Shown here piece by piece: positions 11,692 through 24,670 of a stretch of DNA of 64,000 nucleotides (positions are counted from its first letter, which is position 1; the number at the start of each line of letters is the position of its first letter). Both the position numbers and the translations under genes were made by a program. The notes beneath the pieces are model-generated. The model saw only the letters and a list, made by a program, of their open reading frames with translations, had not been told where the DNA came from and ran no database searches. Origin of the DNA: Margaritifera margaritifera (Eukaryota > Mollusca > Bivalvia > Unionida > Margaritiferidae); contig JAQPZY010001501.1 of NCBI GenBank assembly GCA_029931535.1, forward strand, positions 1,682,501 to 1,746,500, read 5' to 3'.

Positions 11692-12470
11692 ATCAGCAAG
11701 CTAGAAAACACTATTTGTTTAATTAAAGTGTACTCGTGTGTATTCACCAAACAGATATTTAGCTTATCTATGTCAAATACAAAAACTGATATTTTTTTGT
11801 ACAACTAAATACAATGCCATAGATTGCTTTAATAAAAGTTGACAGACGTCAACATTTTCCGCACTTAGTATTGTAATGGAATTCCTTTAAAAATTGATTC
11901 ACACGGAGTCCATCTCCAATTTCTCTCATGCGTCGTTTCCGATTAGCAGGAATAAGTTGAAAACTCCCATGCGCTATCCGTCTCCAAGGGCAAAACGCTA
12001 CACACCAAAGGTATCAAATTCAGATCAGCCGCACCCTTGAGCATTGTTTCATCTGAACGTCATCTTTGATTTGCCGACAATAGATCAAACAAATTGATTA
12101 AGTTACATGTCGATATACTTCGTTCTGAACAACATGCTTCCACGTCTTATCAGTTAATAGATTAATTGAACGCTTGATTACTTTTCTGGATTACATGTTC
12201 GCATTTCCATCTAGTGATACCTCAGGGGCATGGCGTCGGCGCCTTGTGTGATATTTAGTGAAGGCCTAAGTCTGAGAAAGTCAGAGCGATAACGTATCGG
12301 TTACAGACTGGTGCTCAATACACGACGCTGGCTAAAGTTGAAAATTAAATTATTAATTTATATTAGTTGACCAGACTTATACCCCTATGATAAACAAGAA
12401 ACAAAACTTTTATAAAAATATCCAACAACGGAAAAGAATTTTATAAATAATGTAAGAGTCAATACATGAT
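11692..12470. other. Non-coding sequence, no gene seen
   Basis: No credible open frame or element end. It ends at the left target-site copy of the SINE. Confidence 0.6.
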
Positions 12471-12482
12471 TAAATTCATTTT

Positions 12483-12710
12483 GGTTTAGTTTGGTGGGTT
12501 TAACGCTATTTTTCAGTTCACGATATATGGCAGCCAGTATATTTGGTGGAGGAAGAACCCGGGAAGAACTACCGAACCACGGGAAGCTATTGGCAAGCTT
12601 TCTCACATATCCACCTTGGCCGAGCAGAGACTCAACCCACGTGGACAGAGGTGAGATGTGAGTGATCAGTAAAGGCGAGGGCCTTTGACCACTCGGCCAC
12701 CCGGGGCTCC
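12483..12710 (-). mobile_element. tRNA-derived SINE with perfect 12-bp target duplication
   Basis: Read on the minus strand, the head (12,710 downward) contains TGGCCGAGTGG at 12,689-12,699, a perfect Pol III A box of the Leu/Ser tRNA type. GGTTGAGTCTC at 12,627-12,637 stands at B-box distance (canonical GGTTCGANTCC). The body ends with GCGTTAAACCCACCAAAC and a CA-rich tail. The identical 12-mer TAAATTCATTTT flanks it at 12,471-12,482 and 12,711-12,722, which is what LINE-driven insertion leaves. The 129-residue minus-strand frame through it is incidental. Confidence 0.88.
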
Positions 12711-12722
12711 TAAATTCATTTT

Positions 12723-14228
12723 TGGAGAAATTGGTCGATCTTGAACGATTCAAACTCGATGCTATGAATAACATACGTATATCTCAACAGTCGGAACCCC
12801 GAAAAGTCTAAATTACAACCAGAAATCAGAATCATAGAAACAGATTCCAAGTTAATCAGAAATAATCGTCATTCTATACAAAATCCTTCAGAGATTGAAA
12901 ATTTAGACAGTTTGCTATCTAAATACTCGCCACCTCTCTTTACCGGTAATGTTTCGATAGTTCTATTAAATCGAATTTTAATATTATCTTATCATCGAAC
13001 AAATATGTGTTTCTGTTATGCATGGCGTTTAATTGTATTGCATACTGCTCAAAACTGCTATGGCCCATGAACTTGGTTTTGTCGTAAATGCTGGCTAACG
13101 CTTTCGACATGATACAAAATGTGCGTACTCAGATGTTTCCAAACGCTTGTAATATCTAAGGCTCCTGACATTGCTCAAGAAATTCTCCTCTAATCTCGTG
13201 GTAATGTCACATGCGTCTATTGCGATATATGAAGTCTAGTCCAAAAAAAAAAGAAGAAAAAAAAACAAAAAACGGCGGGCATGTTAGGAAAAATGCTCAA
13301 AGAAGACCCTGACTTTTACGAGCAATATAATTGCAATAAAATTCAACTGAAATATGTATTATTGATGATATCTTTGTAAGTGTGATTGTCCTGGATACCC
13401 AAAAAATTTGCCCACAATTGCACTATCTGATCAATTAGCTAAGCAGAGAAACCAATTTGTAGATTTAAACACATATTTTAAATCCATGATGCTTTACTCG
13501 CACATATCTGAACTTTCAGTTGTCTTTCTTTCATTTTTGTACTGTCAGGAAATAGTACCTTCTGATGACTCTTTCGCCGTCATGTGTTGACGTGTTTAAC
13601 TAAGCTATATAGGAAGCTGCCGTACACCCGATCATTGTGGATTATGTAACCATTGATATGTGTTCAAATTTGGCATATTTAGCGACAACAAATTACATAT
13701 AAGTAAATGTGTGGTTTTGTAAAACGCTTGACTAATTTTTAGAGTATAGGAAACATATATTCTAACATCATTAACTGCCATCATCTGAATCTATTTAATG
13801 TCTTAGATACTAGATAATATGTTTGCCTGCTTCGTAAATAACATGCAAAGGACAAATAGGTCCCGTATTTCGCCTTATTTATTTATTTTGTTCTTTTAAC
13901 GAGGTCTTGTTTTTGTAAATGTAGATCTCTCATCAGTTACTAGATTTGGATGTCCGGATGTACAAAAATTAAATAAGACCATATCTTCATTTGAAGACAT
14001 TTTAAAAATAATAAGGTTTTCTTCACTCAAGCAAATCTATTCAACGGATATTTTACAATGGCTATTTTTCTTCAGTCCGTTGAATGTTGAGAAAATGAAA
14101 TTAATAACTAACTGCAAAAAAAAAAATAAAGGGAAAATAATAACAATCATGGTCGTTATTCCCCAAAGATGGACTTTGATACATAACGGATTATTTCAAG
14201 GCGGATTTTGAAGCATGAACGGAACATG
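12723..14228. other. Non-coding sequence, no gene seen
   Basis: AT-rich, with an A-rich run near 13,243-13,272. Short frames only, such as the 60-residue one at 13,408-13,590, which resembles nothing I know. Confidence 0.6.
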
Positions 14229-14386
14229 AGATGGAAAGATCGAACCAAAGCGTAGCGTATGTAAATTAGATGGAAAGATGAAACCAAAGCGTAAGTGTGT
14301 AAATTAGATAGAAAAATCAAGTCAAAGCGTAGCGAATGTAAATTAGATGGAAAGAACGAAGCAAAGCGCTACATATGCAAGTTAGG
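14229..14386. repeat. About 39-bp tandem repeat, four diverged copies
   Basis: Copies share AGATGGAAAGA-CGAA-CAAA and GCG-A-GTAAATT. They are followed by two copies of a roughly 30-bp unit (CATATTTGCCTATGAAT...) to about 14,450. Confidence 0.88.
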
Positions 14387-16959
14387 TATACTTCATATTT
14401 GCCTATGAATGTCATATCTTTCATGTTTGCCTATAAATACCATACTTTTCATTCAAATTACAAAACTCATTATGAGGTTTTCATTCATAGTATTTAATTT
14501 GCTGAACGGTCTTAAAGTGGTTTGATTCTAACAAACACAGTCTATCTAAAATGATGATGATATTAAAATATACCACAAACCACACTGTAAATGCTCTTTA
14601 CTTCTCTAATTTGCTTTATCTGTCATTTCATTTATATACCACAGTAGTCCTTAAGTCAATGAATATACAACTTTTTATGACAATTTCGTAATCTATCATG
14701 TTAATTAGCTTTTGTCATTTCTGTTGGATGAAGTATTTCCTGCCATATGCACCCAATTATATCCACAATATTGTGTTTCGATGAAATTATCCGATTATCG
14801 GTGTACATTTCTGCACCCGTCTTCGGTACACTAAAAATGGCATTTAAATGCAAAACTCGTCACGTTCTGCTCTCCAACATATGACTGTATGCAGAATTTT
14901 ATTGGTTTTAAAACAGATTTTATCAGACTCGTTCGTGATGTATTTTGGCATTTTGTGTTGGCATTTTACATGCTCTGTGGTATTTATGCACTTTTACCCT
15001 AAATTGTCCATCTCTCCCTTGTTTTATTACCTTTCCGCAGTTGATTCCAGGATCGAACAGTCGTGAATTTAGTGTTCTATAAGATTTAATCCCATTAACA
15101 TGTCGTTTTGTTAAAGAAATTAGTCATGCCCGTGAATTTAACACGCGAAATGATACTCTTGAATGTCGGTGAAGGTCAGAAGCGCCAAATGGATATCTTC
15201 CAACCTGTCAATTTAGGTAGATGTCATTTATGCATTTCAAAGAGAGCTTAATGTTCAAATGACGTCTCGATAAAACAATAAAACAATAAATGTGAGGATT
15301 TTTTTTAATTCTTTGCAGACTTTGGAGTACACTATAAATTCGGAAACAAATGCATGTTGTTACTGGAAGAGCTCCCGAAGGCAAATAAAAATGAGCACTT
15401 AAGTTAATGCGAACTTTAACGAGTACTTAGTGTCACTTGTTTTCGTGTTACGTAATTTAAAACTGTGACTTTTCATAATGAAACTGTTGTTATGTCACAT
15501 TTTGTATTATTTTATATTTCCTAATATATTTCGAATTTACAGCGTTTCCAATAGTGTAAAATGCACTCATTTCAGATTAGTAGCTGTATGGGTTATCGAA
15601 TCAGTTCATACAATGTTTTACTCAGTTGCACGCGCAAAGTAAATTACAGTACAAATCTATTGATAATTGAATGAGTCTATTCAGATCATGTTATCACAAG
15701 TGTTTGCTTTAAACCCCCAAACCGAAATCAAACTAACACTGCATTCAATATCGTAAGTTAATTTATCGCATGTAGGTTAAAATTTGTAACATAGAAAGAA
15801 GGATACAATACAAAAGACATCAGTAAAGCAATATTTAAGAGGAAAGATCCTGTATCTAACTTCTTCAATATAATGCTATTATGTGATATTTTTTAACACG
15901 AAAGCACTTATATTTTCGTGAAATAAAGAACAAAGAATCTTTTAGTTGGACGTAAAATAAGTATCATTATGTATGTAGAATCAAACAAGTACAGATGCTG
16001 AGAGAGACAGTCGTTCAAATTATGTAAACTATCAATATAAAATAATAAATATTAAATAGATAAGTGAAGAAAATGAATACGTTTTTAAACAATGACAGTA
16101 AATCCTTCATTTATGATTTACCTCCAATCAAGGAATGTGATTTTCATTACACAGCATTTCCTGGTTTAACGTGGTTTGCGTTTATTTTCATAAATAACAT
16201 GATGGACCATAGTTAGTAAAGTGTTCAAAATTGTATTAAAGAAGTTTATTATAGCCCCGCTTGGAAAAACAGATAGTATATCCACGGGCCACATTGTCTG
16301 TCCGTTATATTCGTTCTTCTATTCACTTTGTCTTGTTTTGTCTTTGGTTTGGTTTTTTTTGTTTTTTTTTGTTTTTTTTGGGGGGGGGGGTATTTTTTCT
16401 TTTTTCTTCCCAGAAATATGGCCCATAAAAATAACATATCAAACATAGTTCTTAAAACAATAATTTAAAAGAAACAAGGACATGTTCTGCAATGTTTTAT
16501 TTCGCTTTAAAAAAAAACAAAAACATAAAACTATTTCGAAGGTACGTTAAGATCGTACACAAATACATTGACCTCAGTTTAATTTTGCATTAAGTTTGAG
16601 CGCTTTTCTACCATCCAACAAACACTAAATCCACATGTTCTGAAAAATATGACACGGTAAACTTAAACAAACTAATTAATAGATGTATAATGTATGTTCT
16701 AAATATTTGTTTCAATACAAATTTTTAGAATTTCCGGAATTATTTTTTCAAAGAATTCTGGGCATTCAAATGATTATTTTTTCTTTGTTGCTCTCGTTAT
16801 TCGCTGATATACTTAGGCAATACAGTAAGATTTTAACAGAAGATCAGCTTTCCATATGATTGGTTGTCGCAGTAAACATTCGAGCAATTACTGTTTCTCC
16901 TCCATTAATGATGAATTTTTTTAGTTAGCAGTCAACAGAACAAAAACAGAGATACAAAT
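14387..16959. other. Long non-coding stretch, no gene seen
   Basis: AT-rich sequence without a credible gene. It includes a T-then-G homopolymer tract at about 16,350-16,390. The 14,848-15,066 frame (72 residues) and frames over the homopolymer carry no recognisable domain. Confidence 0.6.
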
Positions 16960-18300
16960 AAACAAGAGTTCCTCAAAGGGACTGACGCTCTACTGGGCCA
17001 AAAGAATTTCCAGGCATTCAAGATAAGACCATTTCTTCCTTTTGACTGTCGAGTGTTGAAACCATCTCTGATATTCTTCAGCGATAACAAGAGTTTCAAA
17101 TTAGCTGCGGTGGTACAAATACAAATATTGCATGTCAGCATGGAACCAGTTTCATTTAGGACAAAGTAGACATCATTAGAAGTCTTTTGGTGAGAACTCC
17201 ATGTCATAATGATCATCCATTGAGGGGGAGTAGTGACAAGAATATTGTTAAGACAGTCTCGTCGCAGCCATATTGGATGTGCGACTGGCACAATTTTCAT
17301 TTAGGACTTGGTGAAAAACACCTGTCATAATGATGATCCATTCAGCGGGAGTAGTGACAACAAGAGTTTTTACACAGTCGTCGTGGCAGCTAAATTGGAT
17401 GTTTTAGGACCAACTAGGTATCGTCAGAAGTCTATTGGTAAAAACCCCATGTTGATATAGCCATCCATTTGAAGAGGAGTAAAGATATGACTTTCCATTC
17501 AGGAGGAATAGCAATAACAAGACTTTTAGCATGGATTTTGTGGCGGCCATATTGGACGTCAGATCGGCACCATTTTCATTTAAGACCAACTGAACATTAT
17601 CAGAAGTCTTCTGATGAAAACCCCACGTCAATATGACTTTCTGTTCAAGTAGAGTTGTGATAACAAGATTTTTAAGATGGCTGCCATGGTGGCCATATTG
17701 GGTGTCAAATAGGCACTATTTATTTAGTACCAGTTAGACAACATAATAAGTCTTTTAGTGAAAACCCCATGTTGATAAGACCATTCATTCGGGAGAAGTA
17801 GCGATAACAACAATTTCAAGATGGCTGCCGTGGCGGCTATATTTGGACGTCAGATCGGCACCATTTTCACAAGGGACCAACTAGACATCATAATAAGTCT
17901 TTGAGTGAAAACTCCATGTTGATATGATCATCCATTCAGGAGGAGTAATGGTTGCAAGATTTTCAAGATGGCCGATTGGTACCATTTTTCTTTAGGAGCA
18001 GCTAGACATTATAACAAGTCTTTCAGTGAAAACCGCATATTGATATGATCATCCATTCAGGAGGACTAGCGATAACAAGATTTTCAAGATGGGCGTTGTG
18101 GTGGCCATATTGGATGTCCGAGAAGCACCATTTTCATTTAGAATCAACTAGAGCATGGGATGAATGTGTGTGTAAAGTTTCAAGGCAATCATCCAAGTAG
18201 CTTAGGAGGAGTAGCGATAACAGATGGAATGACGACGGACGACAGGCAACAGACCATCCCATTAGCTCTTCTGGTCTATGACCAGTAGAGATAATAAAAA
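16960..18300. repeat. Composite repeat element with 7-8 diverged internal units and terminal hairpin
   Basis: The left end reads AACAAGAGTTCCTCAAAGGG. Inside, a unit of roughly 120-165 bp recurs, with the recognisable elements CCATGTTGATATGA-CATCC, GGAGTAGCGATAACAAGA, TCAAGATGGCTGCCGTGG and CATATTGGATGT. Ends of units fall near 17,270, 17,393, 17,555, 17,700, 17,850, 17,965 and 18,110. The right end has ACGACGGACGACAGGC and then a hairpin whose arms are CTCTTCTGGTC and GACCAGTAGAG (18,268-18,291). A repeat body with a terminal hairpin is known from mollusc non-autonomous elements. Assignment to Helentron-like or another class is not established. Minus-strand frames here are incidental. Confidence 0.72.
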
Positions 18301-18841
18301 TCAATGTAGGTGCGAGTAGTGAAGTATTTTAAAATGCCTAATAAAACAATCAATACTTTTAGGCCAGCATTTAAAAAACCAGAAGGATTGACATAAAAAA
18401 GTACAATAAAAAGAAAGAATGAAAAAGGAAAAAGACAAAGGAAGACGAAAATGGATGAATAAATGAATGAATGAATTAATGATAAAAAGCCTTTTGGAGA
18501 GAAGATAACTGATAAAAGATCCACGTGCAAAAGGTGGAAAGAAATACATAGACAACGGAAAAAGATAAATTACAGTCAGACAGAAAGAAAACTGCGATCC
18601 TGATAAATGAGTCACACACTCAAATAATAAATAGTATGCGGTAATACAAGCAACAGTGTCTATAAATTTTTTAAACTGATGTCAACAATTATATTATGAC
18701 AGGAGTGACAAACAGAAGTTAAATGATATGGGTAAAACATACAGGAGGAAAACTTAGTCCAAGAGTTCTAACATTTAAAACAACGACGAGAACAATAACA
18801 AAATTGTGATGATGCTGAATACTACTGCTACTACTACTACT
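18301..18841. other. Non-coding sequence, no gene seen
   Basis: Purine-rich plus strand with A/G-biased composition around 18,370-18,480. Minus-strand frames of 84-104 residues are Phe/Leu/Ser-rich because of that bias and show no domain. Confidence 0.6.
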
Positions 18842-18845
18842 AATG

Positions 18846-18906
<61 letters not shown>

Positions 18907-18938
18907 GAAGAAGAAGAAGAATGATGATGATGATGATG

Positions 18939-19025
<87 letters not shown>

Positions 19026-19046
19026 TTAATAATAATAATAATAATA
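18842..19046. repeat. Mosaic trinucleotide array (AAT, AAG, ATG)
   Basis: AAT units run to about 18,905, then AAG (18,904-18,921), GAT/ATG (18,922-18,940), then AAT to 19,046 with one ATT slip near 19,024. ORFs of poly-Asn, poly-Ile or poly-Asp are by-products. Confidence 0.97.
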
Positions 19047-21027
19047 GCTAGGTAGTTGTAGTTTTTTTTTTTTTTAAAAAGGCATGTTTCATTTGGAGAC
19101 GGAATTGTCCAGAGAATGCGCTGCCAAAAAGCCATAAAAATTACATTAATCACATCAAATGGTGTCCGATATTGAACCATTGGATGATAGACCAATTCGT
19201 TCTGTTAATTTTATCGTGCCACATCTTCACTAACTAAACGATTCAGTGCATTTAACTATACCGCAAACTGAAAGGTCAACCCGTTTAATGAAAACAGGAA
19301 CCATACTGTCTTGGATAAAACAGTTCAAACACAGAGCAATACATACAGTAGTATGTTGCATCGCTTTGCTTTTCTGATATGATAATAAATAAAACCAGCT
19401 TCCCGTTATGATGCGATCTATTATATGATGACACAATAAGATATTATATAATCAAAACATCAAGATGCCAAATTATTCATCGACTCGTGAAACCGTCACT
19501 CTTCTCACAAAGCTGTATAGTTGCTATACAAGCTTGTTAATTAGAATCTTACCTTTGTAACTTCCTATATACAGTTAGGTTCTACAGCTGGTTTGCTTTT
19601 CGCCTAACTCAACTTAGTGACATTTAGTGGCTTTTGTATACAATTAGTAACAATCAATCTCAAATTGGCATCCCCTATATCTTTTGCAAATTGGAGTCAC
19701 TGCCAAAACCAATAGAACAGCATGTAAATAAAACAGCAGAGCCTGTATTAAGCCCAAAGGCAACGCCTGGACAACGCCTGGACAACGTCTAGTAACAACT
19801 ATTATATCCCTCAAATGTTGTAGATTTTGTACCTTTTAAATGTTCGATGACAGAAACACGTAGCAAATATCATTTACCACGTACCATTATACACAGTTTT
19901 AACAGTCATTTAGCATGTTCCTGCAAATATTAGTCGATTATAAGATTCGACCAACTTCTGAAATGTTTGTCGAAGAGTTGTTCAAACTGTTATTGCCTTT
20001 GTCTGTGTCTAACGTTTTCATGACTATTCAATTGTGGATGGAATGTTGTCAGATAAAATAGTCGAGCTTCATGCTTTTGCAATGCCTTTTTCGTTTACGT
20101 AGCCTTTTTAGCAATAACTGCAACATTCGCTGTATTACAAAAAGTCAGTAATGTATTGTGATTCATGCTGCAATGTACCAATGAATGAATTAACTTCTTT
20201 GCAGCGTTAAATGTGTAGATTGTTGCTACGATGCCAACTAAAACAATTTCAGTTGAATCCACATTTGTGTAGCTGATGTATATTGCTTTGTGCAGCCTAT
20301 CCTGTAAAGTCATCTTAATGCATTTAGATTAGCAAATCTTGCCTTAACAGATCCAAACTGTCAGAATTCAAGTCTGGCTGGTCTAGCGGTTTTAGTTTGT
20401 AAAAATATACTCTTGAATCTTGATGTTATTTTTCAATTACTAATGTCAATGTCCTTTCATCCCCCTACGAGATGTGGGTTCACCTAATATGTGAGTTGTC
20501 TAGTGACTTTCAATTTAATTTGTAATGTTTTTCGTATTTGTGTACGGGTGCTTTTTAATTTTTATTGTAAGTGCTCTCATGTCCTTATACGAGTTGGTGA
20601 TACACACAAATACGAGTGGTCGCGAATTTGTTTAACAAATATTTTTTTTTATAAAGTTCCGCCAGTCTGACTGGTCTACTATTTTTTTAATTTGAGAAAT
20701 ATATACCCTGAAGCCTGACTGCTTTAGTAATTTTTAGAGAAATACTGGAATTAGTGGAGTACTGGAATTATAATTTCTTTATGTATTTATTTATTTATTA
20801 CTCGTAAGAAAATGTCATTATTGTATGCTGTGTGTGTTTGTTTGTTACTATTTAAAACAATACTTGAATCAATTTTAAAGAGAACATACTTCTACATATA
20901 TACCATAATTTAAGTAATTTCATCGCAAGTAAGAAAGACAACAAATATTGAATATTAGTAATACACAGTTAAATTTGGATATATATCATATGGTAAATTG
21001 TATGCTATTCATATCTGAAATACAATG

Positions 21028-21029
<2 letters not shown>
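19047..21029. other. Non-coding sequence, no gene seen
   Basis: No credible gene. A small 3-fold CAACGCCTGGA direct repeat occurs at about 19,760-19,790. TCTGGCTGGTCTA and TCTGACTGGTCTA near 20,371 and 20,665 hint at an old weak duplication. Confidence 0.6.

Positions 21030-21066
<37 letters not shown>
21030..21066. repeat. (AT)n dinucleotide array
   Basis: About 18 AT units. Confidence 0.97.
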
Positions 21067-21068
<2 letters not shown>

Positions 21069-22459
21069 AGTTGATAGCAATTAATTAAAAAACCACTTTT
21101 ATATTCGTGTGTGAAAATCATGTTATCTCATGCATATTGCTACTCTAACTTCCTTGTATGTGAGCTTTGAAATACATGATTTTATCAATTTTACCTCAAA
21201 ATGACTCCAATATTTTTCAGATTATTGTCAGCAAATGTGCTGTCGTTCATATATCTCCAGTCATAGATAAAAGGTCTAATAAATATCCGTCCCCTTACTC
21301 CTATCTGTCTTCCTTTACTCATATCTGTTTTCTATCTGTTTTCCCGTACTCATATCTGTTTTCTTTTTCTCATACCTTCGACTGAAACTCGCTCTCTTTC
21401 TCTTTAAGAGTATAGCGAATTCCAGCCCATGAGATTTTTGTCTTTACTTTTAACACATATCTCCTTTGTATTTCATCCAATTTGTAACTTTTAATTAGTA
21501 GAAGTTCTTTTTTTTCTTTTTCTTCTCACTTATCTTAGTTGTGTTGCACTATTTTCTTAGACAGCTTGTTCAATGAAGAAATAGGATCCGTGTGTTACTG
21601 ATTCGTTTGCAAACCAACATACCATTCGGATGACGAATCCTCCATATGAGGCATTTGGTAAAAGTTGCTATTGGAATGAAAATTAAATGAAACGAAAATA
21701 TCCTTCCCGAAATAATGGTCACACAGATGGAATCAACCAATCAGCCTTACCTATGACTTTCGGCTTTTGCTGTGCATTCCTATTATGTTATTTGCATGTT
21801 TTTAAATGGTATGCACTTTTATTACGTATTATGTATTTCTAAGTTTTGCTGTGTATTTCTAATTATATGTTCGGCATATTTCATTATATGCCGTACGTTT
21901 ATTAATATATGATGTGCACTATATGATGTGAGCAATTGCAAATTAAATATGTTGTGCAAACATCATTATGCAATGTGCATATTTTATTATATGCTGTGCA
22001 TTTTTATCGTATGATGTGCAAACTTCTTTACGATGATAAGGTTAGGTCTAATAAGTATAGCCTGAACACCAGTGTGTATTTAACATGTTTGCTTTTATTT
22101 TTATACCAAATAACATCCCACAACGCACAGTGTTCTTCTTGTTATTTTTTTAAATAAAATTTAAAAAACGATATAGAGGTAAACTGGACTTAAAGAGACA
22201 CTGCTTTCATGGCCTTTCTTTTCGGTATGTGTTGTTGTGTGGTGGGGCATTCTTTTAATCTTTTTTTTTTACTCAATTTTGTGTGTGTTTTTTTTTTTTT
22301 TTTTAGGGTTTTGAATGTTATTCTTGGCTAATTTAAGATTCGAGATAGGCCTAGTCCAAAACCATGTAAACACTATTTTAACATCATCAACCCAACAAGC
22401 ACCATTCCTTAAAAATACTGTAACAAATAGGTGCACTTGATATCAGCAAATTAGCATGC
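21067..22459. other. Non-coding sequence with degenerate about 30-bp repeats
   Basis: Between about 21,770 and 22,030, phrases such as ATTATATG-TGTGCAT-TTT recur at irregular 25-35 bp spacing, suggesting an old decayed minisatellite. Poly-T tracts lie near 22,260 and 22,290. No gene seen. Confidence 0.6.
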
Positions 22460-22740
22460 GACATATGTATGTCTGTATGTCTGTATGTATGTATGTATGT
22501 ATGCATGCATGCATGCATGTATGTATGTATGTATGTATGTATGTATGTATGTATGTATGTATGTATGTATGTATGTATGTATGTATGTATGTATGTATGT
22601 ATGTATGTATGTATGTATGTATGTATGTATGTATGTATGTATGTATGTATGTATGTATGTATGTATGTATGTATGTATGTATGTATGTATGTATGTATGT
22701 ATGTATGTATGTATGTATGTATGTATGTATGTATGTATAC
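22460..22740. repeat. (GTAT)n tetranucleotide array with GCAT block at left edge
   Basis: About 280 bp. GTCT variants occur near 22,470-22,482 and four GCAT units at about 22,501-22,519. From there to 22,738 it is uninterrupted GTAT. Repeat-peptide frames are artefacts. Confidence 0.98.
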
Positions 22741-23087
22741 ATATTTTCTTCATTACTAATCAAACAATCCTCGATAAAGGAAAGTTGACGTATTTGTGAA
22801 AGAAGTTTGACACAGAAAGTTCGATGGCAAAAATTTTAGGTGCAATCAAGTTTCAAACTGTCTGTTCATTATATAATTTTAAAGTGCCTTATGGCACAGA
22901 TTTGGTGTTGAGAAGATTTTAAAGATGTGCTCGTTCGGACCGAAACAGTAACCTACATTTGAATCGACTTAACGGCGAATGTGAACGTGGACCCATGGGT
23001 ATTAACTCCGGGGGGCATTGGGAATAAAATGAACTGTACAAATATGCAACCCGTGCAGCCTTGAGAACAATTGGGTTGAACATTTGC
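22741..23087. other. Non-coding sequence, no gene seen
   Basis: Flanking sequence between the GTAT array and the third hAT MITE. Minus-strand frames (22,919-23,258) run through the MITE and have no domain. Confidence 0.6.
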
Positions 23088-23095
23088 CTGTATAG

Positions 23096-23228
23096 CAGTG
23101 GTTCCCAAACCCCGGGTCGCGACCCAAATGAGGGACGCGATGACCCTCGCGACCCTATACCGGTGCTGCATTTTGGGTCGAAATAGATGGTATTTAGGGT
23201 CACGATCAAAAAAGTTTGGGAACCACTG
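23096..23228. mobile_element. Short hAT-type MITE with perfect 8-bp target duplication
   Basis: The 133-bp element starts CAGTGGTTCCCAAAC and ends with its exact inverse GTTTGGGAACCACTG. CTGTATAG flanks both sides (23,088-23,095 and 23,229-23,236). Internal GGGTCGCGACCC and CGCGACCC phrases add further palindromic structure. The ends fit a widespread animal hAT MITE type. No coding capacity. Confidence 0.93.
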
Positions 23229-23236
23229 CTGTATAG

Positions 23237-23639
23237 TAATCGTGATCTTCATTATCATTTAGGGAAATATACATGATGATTATGTTTTATATACTCTTTG
23301 CCAGGTGATATATGCTTCTGATTTACAGGTAAACGCTAATATCGATTGTTTTCAAGGATACACTTGCTGGTTTGTTTATTTCTCTCAAGGTCAACCACGC
23401 AAGCATAAACATTTATATTTGGAGTAAGTCGGGACGAAAGTATGCTGAAATGTTCATATCATTTTAGCACTAGAACTTAGCTACATTGCATTATACAAGT
23501 GAGTAATTTACTCAAAGTCCATAGCTTTATATGATATATGGAAATATTGGTTGTTTTCTATCTAGTTTTCTATGTCAAAATTCTATCAAACACGAGAATA
23601 GTCCTTTAATGAAAGATACTTATATTATTACATATTATT
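23237..23639. other. Non-coding sequence, no gene seen
   Basis: AT-rich flank between the hAT MITE and the ATT array. Confidence 0.6.
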
Positions 23640-23665
23640 TTTATTATTATTGTTGTCATTGTTGC

Positions 23666-23702
<37 letters not shown>

Positions 23703-23715
23703 GTTGTTAGTAGCA
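23640..23715. repeat. (ATT)n array with TTG and TAG variants
   Basis: ATT units interrupted by TTGTTGTCATTGTTG at the left, and passing into TTG and TAGCAGCAGTAGTAG at the right. Confidence 0.93.
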
Positions 23716-23856
23716 GCAGTAGTAGTGTTGTGTATGACTTAGTACTAATCTTAGCAATGGCCTCTTCTCTTCAAACCACCACAACTGATCTGGCTAATAA
23801 ATTGTAGTAAGTATAAATAAACATTTATATCAACTTCAATATATATTAACACTTCA

Positions 23857-23880
23857 GAGAGAGAGAGAGATAGAGAGAGA

Positions 23881-23943
<63 letters not shown>
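23857..23943. repeat. (GA)n dinucleotide array
   Basis: GA repeats with TAGA and GTGAGG interruptions in the left third, perfect from about 23,890. Confidence 0.97.
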
Positions 23944-23948
<5 letters not shown>

Positions 23949-24238
23949 TGTAACGATTAAATCAGTTTGATTCTTTGATTCGGTGGTTCGTTTTCTGTAA
24001 ATCCAGTTGACCCATGTATGGTTATTTAAGGTTAAAAAAAAGAAAGAACAAGAAAACTAGTAATTGTGGGATGATATTTGCTATGAAGATAAAAAAATGT
24101 ATTTGTTATAATATTTCAGCGCAGATATTATTTAAAAATTAAACCCTCGTTTATTCATACGGTTCGGTATTTTTAGTAAGGTCGCCGGTTCGGATAATAC
24201 TTTGCAGACCCAACCCTATCATTATCATAGAGAAGTTT

Positions 24239-24670
24239 ACATATCATACAATAAAATGCACATTATATAATTTTACAAATCCATATTACACATCATACTA
24301 AATGCACAGTATATAATTTTAAAAATCCATATTACACATCATACAATAAATATACAGCATATAATTTAAAAAAATCCATATTACACATCATACAATAAAT
24401 CCACAGTATATAATTTTTTAATCCATATTACACATCATAAATAAAATCCACAGTATATAATTTTAAATATCCATATTACACATCATACAAAAAAATAAAC
24501 AGTATATAATTTTAAAAATCCATACTACACATCATACAATAAATCCACAGCATATAATTTTTAAAATCCATATTACACATCATACAATAAAATGCACAGT
24601 ATATAATTTTAAAAATCCGTATTACACATCATAAATAAAATCCACAGCATATAATTAAAAAAATACATAT
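24239..24670. repeat. About 48-bp minisatellite, roughly 9 copies
   Basis: The unit contains CCATATTACACATCATACAA followed by TAAATCCACAGTATATAATT. Copies vary by small indels (47-49 bp) and substitutions. No reading frame is kept, so it is not coding. Confidence 0.93.

Noticed and set aside
12673..12710. A functional tRNA-Leu or tRNA-Ser gene
   Set aside because: No cloverleaf, anticodon or acceptor stem can be built. The A and B boxes sit within a longer SINE body with target duplications.
17605..17630. Second CTGATGA that could start a hammerhead ribozyme
   Set aside because: Lies inside the 16.96-18.3 kb repeat unit; no GAAA core or stems are present.
18719..19195. Poly-Ile, poly-Asn and poly-Asp frames over trinucleotide arrays
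   Set aside because: Any (AAT)n or (CAT)n run lacks stops in some frames; flanks carry no coding signal.
22919..23258. Minus-strand 96-101-residue proteins
   Set aside because: They run through the hAT MITE and its flanks and show no domain.
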